Below, piece after piece: positions 8,301 to 15,927 of a stretch of DNA of 64,000 nucleotides. The stretch is from Streptomyces scabiei 87.22. GTDB lineage: Bacteria > Actinomycetota > Actinomycetes > Streptomycetales > Streptomycetaceae. Where the stretch lies: positions 6,696,001-6,760,000 of the forward strand of contig NC_013929.1 of NCBI RefSeq assembly GCF_000091305.1, given 5' to 3'. Under the pieces are notes generated by a model. That model saw nothing but the letters and a program-made list of their open reading frames with translations, was not told the DNA's origin and ran no database searches. The translations under genes were made by a program, and so were the position numbers. The stretch's first letter is position 1. Each line of letters opens with the position of its first letter.

Positions 8301-9502
8301 GTCTGCTGGAGTGCCTGGGACGCGACCGGACGAAGCACCAGGTCGCCGAGGTCACCTCGTTGGGTCTGGTCCAGATGACCCGCAAGCGGGTCGGCCAGGG
8401 CCTGCTGGAGTCCTTCTCCGAGACCTGTGTCCACTGCAACGGGCGCGGCGTGATCGTGCACATGGACCAGCCGACGGCCGTCGGCGGTGGCGGCAAGCGC
8501 CGCAAGCGCGGCCGTGGCGGCGCCGAGCACGAGCACGACCACGAGCACGTGTCCGGGCACGAGACCGCCGAGCCGGTGGAGACGACCACCGAACAGGCCG
8601 AGGCCGAGGTGGCCGCCGAGGTCGCCGAGCCGGTGGCGCTGCCCGCGCCCGAGTTCGAGCCGGACGAGGAGCTGTACAGCAGCGTCGCCGAGGCCGAGGC
8701 GGCGGTCGGGCGGGGCCGTTCGCGGCGCCGCGCGACCCGGCGGGCGTCCGCGCCCTCGGGTGCGCCGAAGTCCCGCGCGACCGTGACCGGCACCGTCTCC
8801 GAGGACCGTGCCCCGAAGCCGCGCGAGGCCGCCGAGGCGGAGCCCGTGGCGGTGGAGGACCCGGTCGTCGAGACGCCGGTCGTCGAGGCGCCCGCCGCCG
8901 AGAGCACCGAGGACGCGGCGCCCAAGGGCCGTACGCGTCGCCGGGCCACCCGGAAGGTGTCCGCTCCGGCGGGCACCCCGGCCGGAGCCGCGGTGGAGGA
9001 CACCGTGGTGACGGTGTCCGAGCCGGTCGTCCACGAGGCGACGGCGACGGCGACCGAGCCGGCCGTGGCCGACGAGGCCCCGCAGCCCGAGGCCGCCGCC
9101 ACCGTCGAGAGCGCGGCTCCGGCCCGTCCCCGTCGGCGTGCCGTGCGCAAGGCGACGGCGCCCACGGCGTCGGCGGAGGCTGCCGTGGTCGTGGTCCCGT
9201 CCGCGTCCGCCGAGGACACGGTCGCGACCCCGGCCGGGGAGCCCGTCGAGGCGCAGGTCGCGGAGGCCGCCGGGGAGACCGCGGCCGAGGCGCCCGCCAA
9301 GAAGACGGCGGCGCGCAAGACGGCCAAGAAGGCGACGGCGAAGAAGGCCGCCACGAAGAAGACGGCGGCGGCCAAGAAGACGGTCGCGAAGAAGGCCACG
9401 GCCAAGAAGGCGGCCACGACGAAGAAGACGGCCGCCAAGAAGACCACGGTGGCCGCCGAGCAGTCGTCGGCCACGGTCACGGCCTCGACCGACGAGGGCT
9501 GA
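5393..9502 (+). CDS. rne: Ribonuclease E/G
   Basis: 1369 aa from ATG 5393, with GGGAG 12 nt upstream. The catalytic core lies in the middle, as in streptomycete RNase ES. An S1-like RNA-binding region begins at ERVMVVRQSGERTQIGVLEDN...YVGNVYLGKVQNVLPSMEAAFIDIG. The DNase I-like metal site shows IVVDVNTGKF and VVIDFIDM, and the zinc-link is CVHCNGRG. The first about 560 residues are Glu/Ala/Arg-rich, with repeated RRRATRRASAP-GAP boxes and poly-Arg clusters. The C-terminal about 300 residues carry three more RRRATR boxes and finish in a Lys-Ala tail (KKTAAKKTTVAAEQ) resembling histone H1. These disordered arms are expected to bind RNA and degradosome partners. It initiates decay and processing of mRNA, rRNA and tRNA. 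It is followed by a strong terminator. Confidence 0.97.
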   Translation: MPESIESAEPTQGSEQNSPSDTLPPRRRRRAASRPAGPPSAASEAAAESTAPAVPVAETDDLASADEAEETAATAEVVAEAETDEEAEAAAPPARTRRRATRRASAPAGAPKDTEAVEVVETVAPATATAVAETAEAPAAVEEEAPAARPRRRATRRASAPTGAPQAVEESAAAPEVVAPAEVPAAEEPAAVEEAAPAAPAARPRRRATRRASAPTGAPQAVEESAAAPEVVAPAEVPAAEEPAAVEEAAPAARTRRRATRRVTTPAGTPESAEAAAAADTAPQTVEAPAAETVPAQPVQEAPAAEAEDGGPRRARRRSARKAAGGFSAPTPPVAEDAPSRSSRPAVAVFQAPVFTEPMFQTPERAAAQAAAAAEVETEEAVEAEETVETADLGGFAEEENTGGSRRRRRRRGEPAAVEQPAAVVTEEPDEAEDAEEPEEGAEDADEGDEYGEEESTGSRRRRRRGGRRRRRGDATDADDAAEGDDHTAEQAAQGTEDTAEQLDEDAEDEADERDDSGSGSSSSRRRRRRRRRAGDSGTDADATPDDPERTVVKVREPRERRAKETEFSDEVQSIKGSTRLEAKKQRRREGREQGRRRVPIITEAEFLARREAVERVMVVRQSGERTQIGVLEDNVLVEHYVNKEQSTSYVGNVYLGKVQNVLPSMEAAFIDIGKGRNAVLYAGEVNFEALGMANGPRRIESALKSGQSVLVQVTKDPIGHKGARLTSQVSLPGRYLVYVPEGSMTGISRKLPDTERARLKTILKKIVPEDAGVIVRTAAEGASEDELRRDVERLQAQWEDIQKKSKNGNAPTLLYGEPDMTVRVVRDIFNEDFSKVIVSGEEAWETIHGYVSHVAPDLAERLQKWTSEVDVFATYRIDEQLMKALDRKVWLPSGGSLVIDKTEAMIVVDVNTGKFTGQGGNLEETVTRNNLEAAEEIVRQLRLRDLGGIVVIDFIDMVLESNRDLVLRRLLECLGRDRTKHQVAEVTSLGLVQMTRKRVGQGLLESFSETCVHCNGRGVIVHMDQPTAVGGGGKRRKRGRGGAEHEHDHEHVSGHETAEPVETTTEQAEAEVAAEVAEPVALPAPEFEPDEELYSSVAEAEAAVGRGRSRRRATRRASAPSGAPKSRATVTGTVSEDRAPKPREAAEAEPVAVEDPVVETPVVEAPAAESTEDAAPKGRTRRRATRKVSAPAGTPAGAAVEDTVVTVSEPVVHEATATATEPAVADEAPQPEAAATVESAAPARPRRRAVRKATAPTASAEAAVVVVPSASAEDTVATPAGEPVEAQVAEAAGETAAEAPAKKTAARKTAKKATAKKAATKKTAAAKKTVAKKATAKKAATTKKTAAKKTTVAAEQSSATVTASTDEG
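5835..6158 (+). repeat. 162-bp in-frame tandem duplication within rne
   Basis: The blocks at 5835-5996 and 5997-6158 are near-identical and encode 54 residues each (RPRRRATRRASAPTGAPQ followed by an acidic Ala/Glu/Pro linker). The start of a third, more diverged unit follows at about 6150. The period is a multiple of three, so the frame is kept. Confidence 0.8.
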
Positions 9503-9529
9503 GCCCGGGCGGACGTACGGTCCGCTTCC

Positions 9530-9577
9530 GCCGGTGCCCCTGCCGGGGTGGGAGACCACCCCGGCAGGGGCACCGGC
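9530..9577 (+). terminator. 22-bp hairpin terminator after rne
   Basis: A perfect 22-bp inverted repeat (9530-9551 and 9556-9577) closes a GAGA tetraloop 28 nt after the rne stop codon. There is no U-tract, as is common for streptomycete terminators. Confidence 0.85.
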
Positions 9578-9675
9578 ATACGGGGGTGCCGACGGGTACG
9601 GGGGCCCGGGCCCGCCGGGAAACGCCTGCTCGGGGGCGGTGAGACATCGGTCACGCGGTGGGCGGGGGGCTCGGT

Positions 9676-9705
9676 TTGACCCTTTCGGGCGCGGCCCCGT
9701 AACCT
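9676..9705 (+). promoter_or_regulatory. Sigma-70-type promoter for rplU-rpmA
   Basis: TTGACC at 9676 and TAACCT at 9700 with an 18-bp spacer, between the rne terminator and rplU. The predicted leader is about 140 nt. Confidence 0.6.
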
Positions 9706-9853
9706 TGACCGTCGGCGTGTCCGTAGGTAGAGACGCGTCACATCCCCGTAAACCTCATTCCTTCCGCGCGCCGGGCGCCGTGGGAGAGGCCGTTCGCATG
9801 TCGGACGGCTGGACTGCGGGGGTGCCGTTCCCGAGCGAGAGAGTGAGATCCGC

Positions 9854-10174
9854 GTGTACGCCATCGTGCGCAGCGGTGGTCGCCAGCACAAGGTTGCTGT
9901 CGGCGACATCGTTGAGGTTGACAAGATTTCCACCGCCAGTGTCGGCGACACGGTCGAGCTCTCGACCCTGCTCGTCGTCGACGGCGACGCTGTGACCAGC
10001 GACCCGTGGGTGCTGGCCGGCATCAAGGTCCAGGCCGAGGTCGTGGACCACCACAAGGGCCAGAAGATCGACATTCTGCGCTACAAGAACAAGACCGGCT
10101 ACCGCCGTCGTCAGGGCCACCGCCAGCAGTACACGGCGATCAAGGTCACTGAGATCCCCGCGGCTGCGAAGTAA
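9854..10174 (+). CDS. rplU: Large-subunit ribosomal protein bL21
   Basis: 106 aa, GTG start with GAGAGTGAG about 10 nt upstream. MYAIVRSGGRQHKVAVGDIVEVD at the N-terminus and KNKTGYRRRQGHRQQYT near the C-terminus are diagnostic of L21, which binds 23S rRNA. Length is normal. It is cotranscribed with rpmA, 14 nt downstream, in the near-universal rplU-rpmA-obg order. Confidence 0.98.
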   Translation: MYAIVRSGGRQHKVAVGDIVEVDKISTASVGDTVELSTLLVVDGDAVTSDPWVLAGIKVQAEVVDHHKGQKIDILRYKNKTGYRRRQGHRQQYTAIKVTEIPAAAK

Positions 10175-10188
10175 GGGACTGAGGAGAC

Positions 10189-10443
10189 ATGGCACACAAG
10201 AAGGGCGCATCGTCCACCCGGAACGGTCGCGACTCCAACGCTCAGCGGCTCGGCGTGAAGCGCTTCGGCGGTCAGGTCGTCAACGCCGGTGAGATCCTGG
10301 TCCGCCAGCGCGGCACGCACTTCCACCCGGGCGCCGGTGTCGGCCGCGGCAAGGACGACACGCTGTTCGCGCTGAACGCCGGTGCGGTCGAGTTCGGCAC
10401 CAGCCGTGGTCGCAAGGTCGTCAACATCGTTCCGGCCGCCTGA
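10189..10443 (+). CDS. rpmA: Large-subunit ribosomal protein bL27
   Basis: 84 aa, ATG start with GAGGAG 7 nt upstream. MAHKKGASSTRNGRDSNAQRLGVKRFGGQ is the conserved L27 N-terminus that reaches the peptidyl-transferase centre, and GTHFHPGAGVGRGKDDTLFA follows. No cleavable N-terminal extension of the firmicute type is present. Second gene of the rplU-rpmA unit; a hairpin separates it from obg. Confidence 0.98.
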   Translation: MAHKKGASSTRNGRDSNAQRLGVKRFGGQVVNAGEILVRQRGTHFHPGAGVGRGKDDTLFALNAGAVEFGTSRGRKVVNIVPAA

Positions 10444-10497
10444 GTCTTCCGACTCGCCCGGTCTTCACGGCCAAGGCTTCCGTAGAGCGATTCGTCG

Positions 10498-10549
10498 AGG
10501 CGGACCTCACTTCTCGTACAGGATTTTCGTACGGGAAGCGGGTCCGCCT
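10498..10549 (+). terminator. Hairpin between rpmA and obg
   Basis: AGGCGGACC (10498-10506) pairs with GGTCCGCCT (10541-10549). Inside it, CTTCTCGTAC can pair with GTACGGGAAG with one wobble. TT follows. It probably ends or attenuates the ribosomal-protein transcript ahead of obg. Confidence 0.65.
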
Positions 10550-10613
10550 TTGACGTGTTACAGGTAAGACATTTCCGAACACCACGCATCACGCGTATCT
10601 GGAGGCACCCACC

Positions 10614-12050
10614 ATGACCACCTTCGTGGACCGCGTCGAGCTGCATGTCGCCGCGGGTAACGGAGGCCACGGCTGTGCCTCCGTCCACCGGGAGAAGTTC
10701 AAGCCGCTCGGCGGCCCCGACGGCGGCAACGGCGGCCGGGGCGGCGACGTCATCCTGACCGTCGACCAGTCCGTGACGACTCTCCTCGACTACCACCACT
10801 CCCCGCACCGCAAGGCCACCGCCGGCAAGCCCGGTGAGGGCGGCAACCGGTCGGGCAAGGACGGACAGGACCTGGTCCTTCCCGTGCCGGACGGCACGGT
10901 CGTATTGGACCGGCAGGGCAACGTCCTCGCCGACCTCGTCGGCCACGGCACCTCCTTCGTCGCCGCGCAGGGCGGCCGGGGCGGCCTCGGCAACGCGGCC
11001 CTCTCCTCCGCCCGCCGCAAGGCGCCCGGCTTCGCGCTGCTCGGCGTGCCCGGCGACATGGGCGACATCGTCCTGGAGCTGAAGACCGTCGCCGACGTCG
11101 CGCTGGTCGGCTACCCGAGCGCGGGCAAGTCCTCGCTGATCTCGGTGCTGAGCGCGGCCAAGCCGAAGATCGCGGACTACCCCTTCACCACCCTCGTCCC
11201 CAACCTGGGCGTGGTGACGGCCGGCGAGACGGTCTACACGATCGCCGACGTCCCCGGACTGATCCCCGGCGCGAGCCAGGGCAAGGGCCTGGGCCTGGAG
11301 TTCCTGCGCCACGTCGAGCGCTGCAGCGTCCTCGTCCACGTCCTGGACACCGCGACGCTGGAGTCCGACCGCGACCCGGTCTCCGACCTCGACATCATCG
11401 AGGAGGAGCTGACGCAGTACGGCGGTCTCGACAAGCGGCCCCGGATCGTCGTCCTCAACAAGATCGACGTGCCCGACGGCAAGGACCTCGCCGAGATGGT
11501 GCGGCCGGACCTGGAGGCCCGCGGCTACCGGGTGTTCGAGGTGTCCGCCGTCGCCCACACGGGCCTGCGGGAGCTGTCGTTCGCGCTCGCCGACCTCGTG
11601 GGCCGGTCGCGTGCCGCCAAGCCGCAGGAGGAGGCGACGCGGATCGTCATCCGGCCCAAGGCCGTCGACGACGCGGGCTTCACGGTCGTGCGGGAGGAGG
11701 ACGGGCTGTTCCGCGTCCGGGGCGAGAAGCCGGAGCGCTGGGTCCGTCAGACCGACTTCAGCAACGACGAGGCGGTGGGGTACCTCGCCGACCGCCTGAA
11801 CCGCCTGGGCGTCGAGGACGAGCTGATGAAGGCGGGCGCCCGCTCCGGCGACGGCGTCGCCATCGGCCCCGAGGACAACGCGGTCGTCTTCGACTGGGAG
11901 CCGACCGTCATGGCCGGCGCGGAGATGCTCGGCCGCCGCGGCGAGGACCACCGCTTCGAGGAGCCCCGCCCGGCCGTCACGCGTCGCCGCGACCGCCAGG
12001 CGGCGCGGGACGAACTCCAGAAGGAGTACGACGACTTCGAGCCGTTCTAG
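10614..12050 (+). CDS. obg: Obg/CgtA ribosome-assembly GTPase
   Basis: 478 aa, ATG start with GGAGG 8 nt upstream. The glycine-rich Obg fold (residues 1-160: GGDGGNGGRGGDV, GKPGEGG, AAQGGRGGLGN) is followed by a TRAFAC GTPase domain with G1 GYPSAGKSSL, switch I YPFTTL, G3 DVPGLI and G4 NKID. The C-terminal OCT domain (residues about 340-420) is present. Obg proteins act late in 50S assembly and link growth to differentiation in Streptomyces. The tail is acidic and basic (RRRDRQAARDELQKEYDDFEPF). Its own transcription terminator has been split by an IS30 element (see 12087-13485). Confidence 0.97.
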   Translation: MTTFVDRVELHVAAGNGGHGCASVHREKFKPLGGPDGGNGGRGGDVILTVDQSVTTLLDYHHSPHRKATAGKPGEGGNRSGKDGQDLVLPVPDGTVVLDRQGNVLADLVGHGTSFVAAQGGRGGLGNAALSSARRKAPGFALLGVPGDMGDIVLELKTVADVALVGYPSAGKSSLISVLSAAKPKIADYPFTTLVPNLGVVTAGETVYTIADVPGLIPGASQGKGLGLEFLRHVERCSVLVHVLDTATLESDRDPVSDLDIIEEELTQYGGLDKRPRIVVLNKIDVPDGKDLAEMVRPDLEARGYRVFEVSAVAHTGLRELSFALADLVGRSRAAKPQEEATRIVIRPKAVDDAGFTVVREEDGLFRVRGEKPERWVRQTDFSNDEAVGYLADRLNRLGVEDELMKAGARSGDGVAIGPEDNAVVFDWEPTVMAGAEMLGRRGEDHRFEEPRPAVTRRRDRQAARDELQKEYDDFEPF

Positions 12051-12110
12051 GGCTGCCGCCGGGCAGGTCCCGAGCGCACCGCGAACGCCGAAGGGCCCCG
12101 GATCGGCGAA

Positions 12111-12132
12111 TTCCAGGGGTCGATGCAACACC
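12111..12132. repeat. Left terminal inverted repeat of the IS30 element
   Basis: 22 bp beginning TTCCAGGGGTCG; it matches the reverse complement of 13437-13458 at 18 positions, ending in the shared GCAACACC. Confidence 0.75.
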
Positions 12133-12144
12133 GTGGTGAGTTGA

Positions 12145-13419
12145 TCAAGCCGCGATCAGTTTAGACAGACGCTCGGCTGGGGTTTCCCAGCCGAGCGTCT
12201 TGCGTGGGCGGCTGTTGAGTTCGGCGGCGACGGCGTCCAGGTCCTCGCGGGTGTGCCGGGACAGGTCGGTGCCCTTGGGGAAGTACTGCCGCAGCAGGCC
12301 GTTGGTGTTCTCGTTCGAGCCGCGCTGCCAGGGGCTGGCCGGGTCACAGAAGTAGACCGGGATGTCAGTCGTGACGGTGAAGTGGCGGTGGTAGGCCATC
12401 TCTGTTCCCTGGTCCCAGGTCAGGGACCGCATCAGGTGTGGTGGAAGCGTCTGGACGGTCTGCGCGAGCGCGGCGTTGACGGCGGCGGCTCCGTGCCCTT
12501 GGGGTAGATGGACGAGCATCAGGTAGCGGGTGCTGCGTTCGACGAGGGTGGCGATGGCGGAGCGGGAGTTGCTGCCGACGATGAGGTCGCCTTCCCAGTG
12601 GCCGGGAACGGCTCGGTCGGCAGCTTCTGCGGGACGTTCGCTGATCATGACCATCGGGTGCGGGAACCGCTGCCTGCGGCTCGCTGCCTGCCGGTGCGGC
12701 CGGCGCATCGCGCGTCCCGTCCGCAGCGCGCGGGTCAGTTCCCGCTTCAGCTCACCGCGGCCCTGGACGTAGAGAGCCTGGTAGATCGTCTCGTGGACCA
12801 CGTGCATCTCCGGCCGGTCGGGGAAGCGCCTGCGCAGAGCGTGGCAGATCTGCTCCGGGCTCCACCGCAGGGTCAGGTGGTCCTGGATGAAGTCACGCAG
12901 TTCTGGGTTCTGCCCGATCCTGCCGGGCTTGGGCCGCGGCTTGCGCTTGTTCGCGCGGCGCTGGGCGGCGTGCGGGCGGTAGGACCAGGTGCCGGCCGGG
13001 TGGACGGTGCGGTTGCGTCGGATCTCCCGGCTGATGGTGGAGGGGCTGCGGCCCAGCTCGGCCGCGATCGTCCGGATGGATGCCTTTTCCCGCAGCCGGT
13101 CGGCGATGTGGATGCGGTCTGACTCGCTCAGATACCGGGACGGGCCGACCGGTTCGAGCGCTTCCGCAGGCAGCGGCGGCACTACTTCACGGGGCTCCCA
13201 CGGGAGTCCCGTGTCGACGATGGGCGCGTACGCCTTCTTCTTTCCGGATGCCTGCCGGCCGTAGCGCCATCGCGTTCCGGTGCGGCGGTTGATCCCGACG
13301 ATCCGGCAGGCTTCCGTGTTGCTTTTCCCAAGATCCACGAGCCGAAGGTATTCCTCCCGCTCGCGGGCCAGAGGCTTGCGGCCGTAGTTACCCCGCTCTT
13401 CCCGAATCTCGAAGTCCAT
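12145..13419 (-). CDS. IS30-family transposase
   Basis: 424 aa and apparently intact. The N-terminus has a helix-turn-helix (IRTIAAELGRSPSTISREIRRN, about residues 110-135) typical of IS30. The DDE core shows D in GHWEGDLIVG, D in LTWDQGTEMA and E in GSNENTNGLLRQYFPKG, with the expected spacing. The start ATG at 13419 has AAGGGGT about 5 nt upstream, within the right end of the element. The gene fills the element, so the IS may still be active. Confidence 0.95.
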   Translation of the reverse strand: MDFEIREERGNYGRKPLAREREEYLRLVDLGKSNTEACRIVGINRRTGTRWRYGRQASGKKKAYAPIVDTGLPWEPREVVPPLPAEALEPVGPSRYLSESDRIHIADRLREKASIRTIAAELGRSPSTISREIRRNRTVHPAGTWSYRPHAAQRRANKRKPRPKPGRIGQNPELRDFIQDHLTLRWSPEQICHALRRRFPDRPEMHVVHETIYQALYVQGRGELKRELTRALRTGRAMRRPHRQAASRRQRFPHPMVMISERPAEAADRAVPGHWEGDLIVGSNSRSAIATLVERSTRYLMLVHLPQGHGAAAVNAALAQTVQTLPPHLMRSLTWDQGTEMAYHRHFTVTTDIPVYFCDPASPWQRGSNENTNGLLRQYFPKGTDLSRHTREDLDAVAAELNSRPRKTLGWETPAERLSKLIAA

Positions 13420-13436
13420 CGCACCCCTTGAGCTGG

Positions 13437-13458
13437 GGTGTTGCGACGACCACTAGAA
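13437..13458. repeat. Right terminal inverted repeat of the IS30 element
   Basis: 22 bp, the partner of 12111-12132; its reverse complement begins TTCTAGTGGTCG. Confidence 0.75.
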
Positions 13459-13503
13459 CGGAAGATCTCTCCGGGGCCCTTCGGCATGAGCGGCGGTCGC
13501 GTC

Positions 13504-15573
13504 CTAGGCGAGCGCCTCGCTCGTCTCGCTCGGCTCGCCCTCGGTGAGTTCGTCGCCGGCCTCCCGGGGCGACGGCATGTCGTTGACGATCCGCGACTCC
13601 ATCCGCACACGGCGGTCGTCGGCCTTGGCGCAGAGCGCCTTCACCGCGGAGTCGAAGCGGACCGGCGACGGCGGGTCGGAGGGACCCAGCAGCTGCTCCT
13701 TCAGCTCGGCGCGGGCCTTGGCGAAACCGTCCTTCTCGGGGTTGCGGACCGCGTCGAGGAGGGCGGGGACGCCGTCCGCCCCGGGCGTCAGGACGACACC
13801 CGCGGAGACCGTCGGGAAGGCCGCGCGGAACGCCGCCTCCGGCAGCCCGGACGTGTTGGCGACCGAGTACGGCTTCTCACTGGACAGCCAGTCGGAGACC
13901 ACCGAGGAGACATCGCTGATCAGCAGGTCCGACACGTTGAAGCAGGCGAAGATCGCGGGCCGCGCCTCGGTCACGATGCCGTGCTCCCACTCCGGGAACG
14001 ATGCCCAGTACGCCTTCTCCCAGGCGAGCGTCGCCTCGGAGATCGCCGTCGCACGGTCCCCGCTGGGCGTGCCCTGCAGCAGCATCCGCTCCATCTCGTC
14101 CGCGCTGGTACGGAACGACGTGGAGGTCAGCCGGTCCAGCTCGGCCGAGCGACGGGTGAGCTCGGCGGCCGCCTCGGCACCCGGCCGCGCGCCCGAGCGC
14201 TTCGTGTTGGCCTCGCGGATCATCGCCTTGATGCGCTCGTTGGCCACACCCGCGCGCGGGTCGACCGAGCCGGTCATCGGGTGCGGCTTGTACAGCAGCC
14301 GTACCTTGTCGTCGGCGAGGAGCTGCCGGACGATGTTCTCGCCGGCCAGCACCACGGACGTGTTGCCCGGGTTGCCGTCCCAGCCCTCCCAGGTGGGGGC
14401 GTACAGGACGGTGGTGTAGGTGCCCGCCGGCGGGCCCGCGTACGGGCGGATCGGCGCCAGCTGCGGCCGGCCGACCTCGACGATGTCCTTGTCCTCGACC
14501 CCGACCTCGGCGAGCGCGTACCGCTCGCGCGCCGCGGGACCGGCGACCCACACCTCGTCGTACGCCTTCGCGTACGGGTTGCAGGAGGACAGCTTGTCGC
14601 TCTCGCCGTGGTTGATGAAGGCGTGCTTGACGGTGGGGATGCGCAGCACCTGGGAGGTCTTCGCGGCGTTGGCCGGGTGCAGCATCATCTTCAGCGTCGA
14701 GGTCTCCAGCGAGAACATCGTGGCGACCTTCGGGAAGCAGATGATCGGCACGTCCGTCGCGTCGATCTTCTGGACCATGAAGCGCTCACGCAGCACGATC
14801 AGCGGCTTCTCCAGCTGCGAGAGCGTGGAGAGCCACATGTTCGCCTGGTACGCCGACGTCGTACCGCCGGAGAAGTACATCGCGGTGGTCGGCCGGTAGT
14901 CGGCGAGCCACTCGTCCAGCCACTCCATGACCTGCTGCTCGTTCTTCGCGCGCTTCTTCGGCAGCAGCCAGGTCCCCAGGTACGCGGTGCCCGCGACGAG
15001 GAGGGTGAGAGCGGCGCCGAGGCCGGCACCGCCCCAGGTGGCGTCCCGCGTGGCCGCGGTGAGCACCAGGCCGGCCGTGATCGGCAGCGAGAAGGTCAGC
15101 AGCCGGTGGGCCTGGCGGCGGGCCAGGATGCGCGGCGGCGCGGCCGTCAGGCGCAGCGCGGAGGCGTCGATGTTGCGGGTCACGATCGGCAGCGTCCGGC
15201 TGCGGCGCACGAGCACCGAGACGGCCTGGCAGGCGAAGTGCACCCCGTAGAAGAGGAGGAGGCCGACCAGGAGCGGTGCCTGCTCGTTCAACGGGTCGAT
15301 CCCGTCGATGCGCAGCAGTCCCACCAGGATCAGCATGTCGCGCATCAGCTGGCGCACCAGCGCGTCGAAGCGGATCTTGCCCAGCAGTGCCAGCAGTCCG
15401 GGATCCCGGTACTGCAGGAACGTGTCCAGGAGGAGGCCCGCCGCGCTCGCGGCGACGAACACGGGAATGTTCGGCAGCAGCGCGGAAACGATCTGGGCCG
15501 TGAAGAGCGCGAACATCGCGAACAGCGCGGAGAGCTGCGCGACGCGGCGGGTGGGGAGGCCTGCGGAGGGCAC
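13504..15573 (-). CDS. CDP-glycerol glycerophosphotransferase-family membrane protein
   Basis: 689 aa from GTG 15573, which has AGGAG 8 nt upstream; longer readings of the frame run into low-complexity repeat sequence. The first about 200 residues hold several hydrophobic helices (LSALFAMFALFTAQIVSALL, LLILVGLL, ITAGLVLT, AALTLLVAGTAYLGTWLL). The cytosolic remainder is a TagF/TagB-type transferase domain: YAPTWEGWDGN, LLYKPHPMTG, DVSSVVSDWLSSEKPY. Such enzymes polymerise glycerol-phosphate or similar teichoic-acid units on the cell surface. The membrane-anchored N-terminus is typical of the streptomycete form. It is convergent with obg. The exact polymer cannot be assigned. Confidence 0.85.
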   Translation of the reverse strand: MPSAGLPTRRVAQLSALFAMFALFTAQIVSALLPNIPVFVAASAAGLLLDTFLQYRDPGLLALLGKIRFDALVRQLMRDMLILVGLLRIDGIDPLNEQAPLLVGLLLFYGVHFACQAVSVLVRRSRTLPIVTRNIDASALRLTAAPPRILARRQAHRLLTFSLPITAGLVLTAATRDATWGGAGLGAALTLLVAGTAYLGTWLLPKKRAKNEQQVMEWLDEWLADYRPTTAMYFSGGTTSAYQANMWLSTLSQLEKPLIVLRERFMVQKIDATDVPIICFPKVATMFSLETSTLKMMLHPANAAKTSQVLRIPTVKHAFINHGESDKLSSCNPYAKAYDEVWVAGPAARERYALAEVGVEDKDIVEVGRPQLAPIRPYAGPPAGTYTTVLYAPTWEGWDGNPGNTSVVLAGENIVRQLLADDKVRLLYKPHPMTGSVDPRAGVANERIKAMIREANTKRSGARPGAEAAAELTRRSAELDRLTSTSFRTSADEMERMLLQGTPSGDRATAISEATLAWEKAYWASFPEWEHGIVTEARPAIFACFNVSDLLISDVSSVVSDWLSSEKPYSVANTSGLPEAAFRAAFPTVSAGVVLTPGADGVPALLDAVRNPEKDGFAKARAELKEQLLGPSDPPSPVRFDSAVKALCAKADDRRVRMESRIVNDMPSPREAGDELTEGEPSETSEALA

Positions 15574-15927
15574 GGGCTGGGCTCCTGCGGAGGGGGTGAC
15601 GGACAAAGAGGGGGAGGGTGACTCCGGGGGCGGCCTGCGGAAGGCCGATCCCTGACCGTATGACCTAGGGAGGCCGGGGAGCAATCCGCCGTGGGAACAA
15701 TCACCGGCAGCCGGACATAACGGGCGTGACCTGGAGTGCGGTCCCTGCATCCTCCTCCCCCCGGCCCGGCGACCGGCCGCCGCCCCCCGCCCCGGCGACC
15801 GGCCGCCGCCCCCCGCCCCGGCGGGTCCCGTGCCGTCCGCCCCTCGAAATGAGGACGCGTCCGGTCCGCCCGCTCCCGTAGATTGCGAAGTGCACACACC
15901 GGGCTGTTCGGAGCATTGGGGATAGGC
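15574..15927. other. Divergent intergenic region with a 26-bp direct repeat
   Basis: 354 nt between two divergent genes. Two identical 26-bp GC-only copies lie head to tail at 15767-15792 and 15793-15818. TAGATT at 15879 is a possible -10 for proB. I see no gene here. Confidence 0.6.

Larger units (their letters stand above)
12111..13458 (-). mobile_element. IS30-family insertion sequence
   Basis: About 1.35 kb, bounded by imperfect terminal inverted repeats at 12111-12132 and 13437-13458 (18 of 22 positions identical) and filled by one intact transposase gene on the minus strand. A target-site duplication could not be fixed confidently; IS30 elements usually make 2-3 bp. Both outer flanks belong to one pre-existing terminator palindrome. 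Confidence 0.85.
12087..13485. terminator. Bidirectional terminator hairpin split by an IS element
   Basis: The 16-bp segment 12087-12102 (GCCGAAGGGCCCCGGA) is the exact reverse complement of 13470-13485. Without the intervening IS30 element the two arms would form a 16-bp stem with a loop of about 20 nt, located between the convergent ends of obg and the glycerophosphotransferase gene. The arms are now about 1.37 kb apart. Confidence 0.8.

Noticed and set aside
5090..9559. A 1489-codon open frame antisense to rne
   Set aside because: Low-complexity Gly/Leu/Arg/Val translation, no domain, opposite a clear RNase E.
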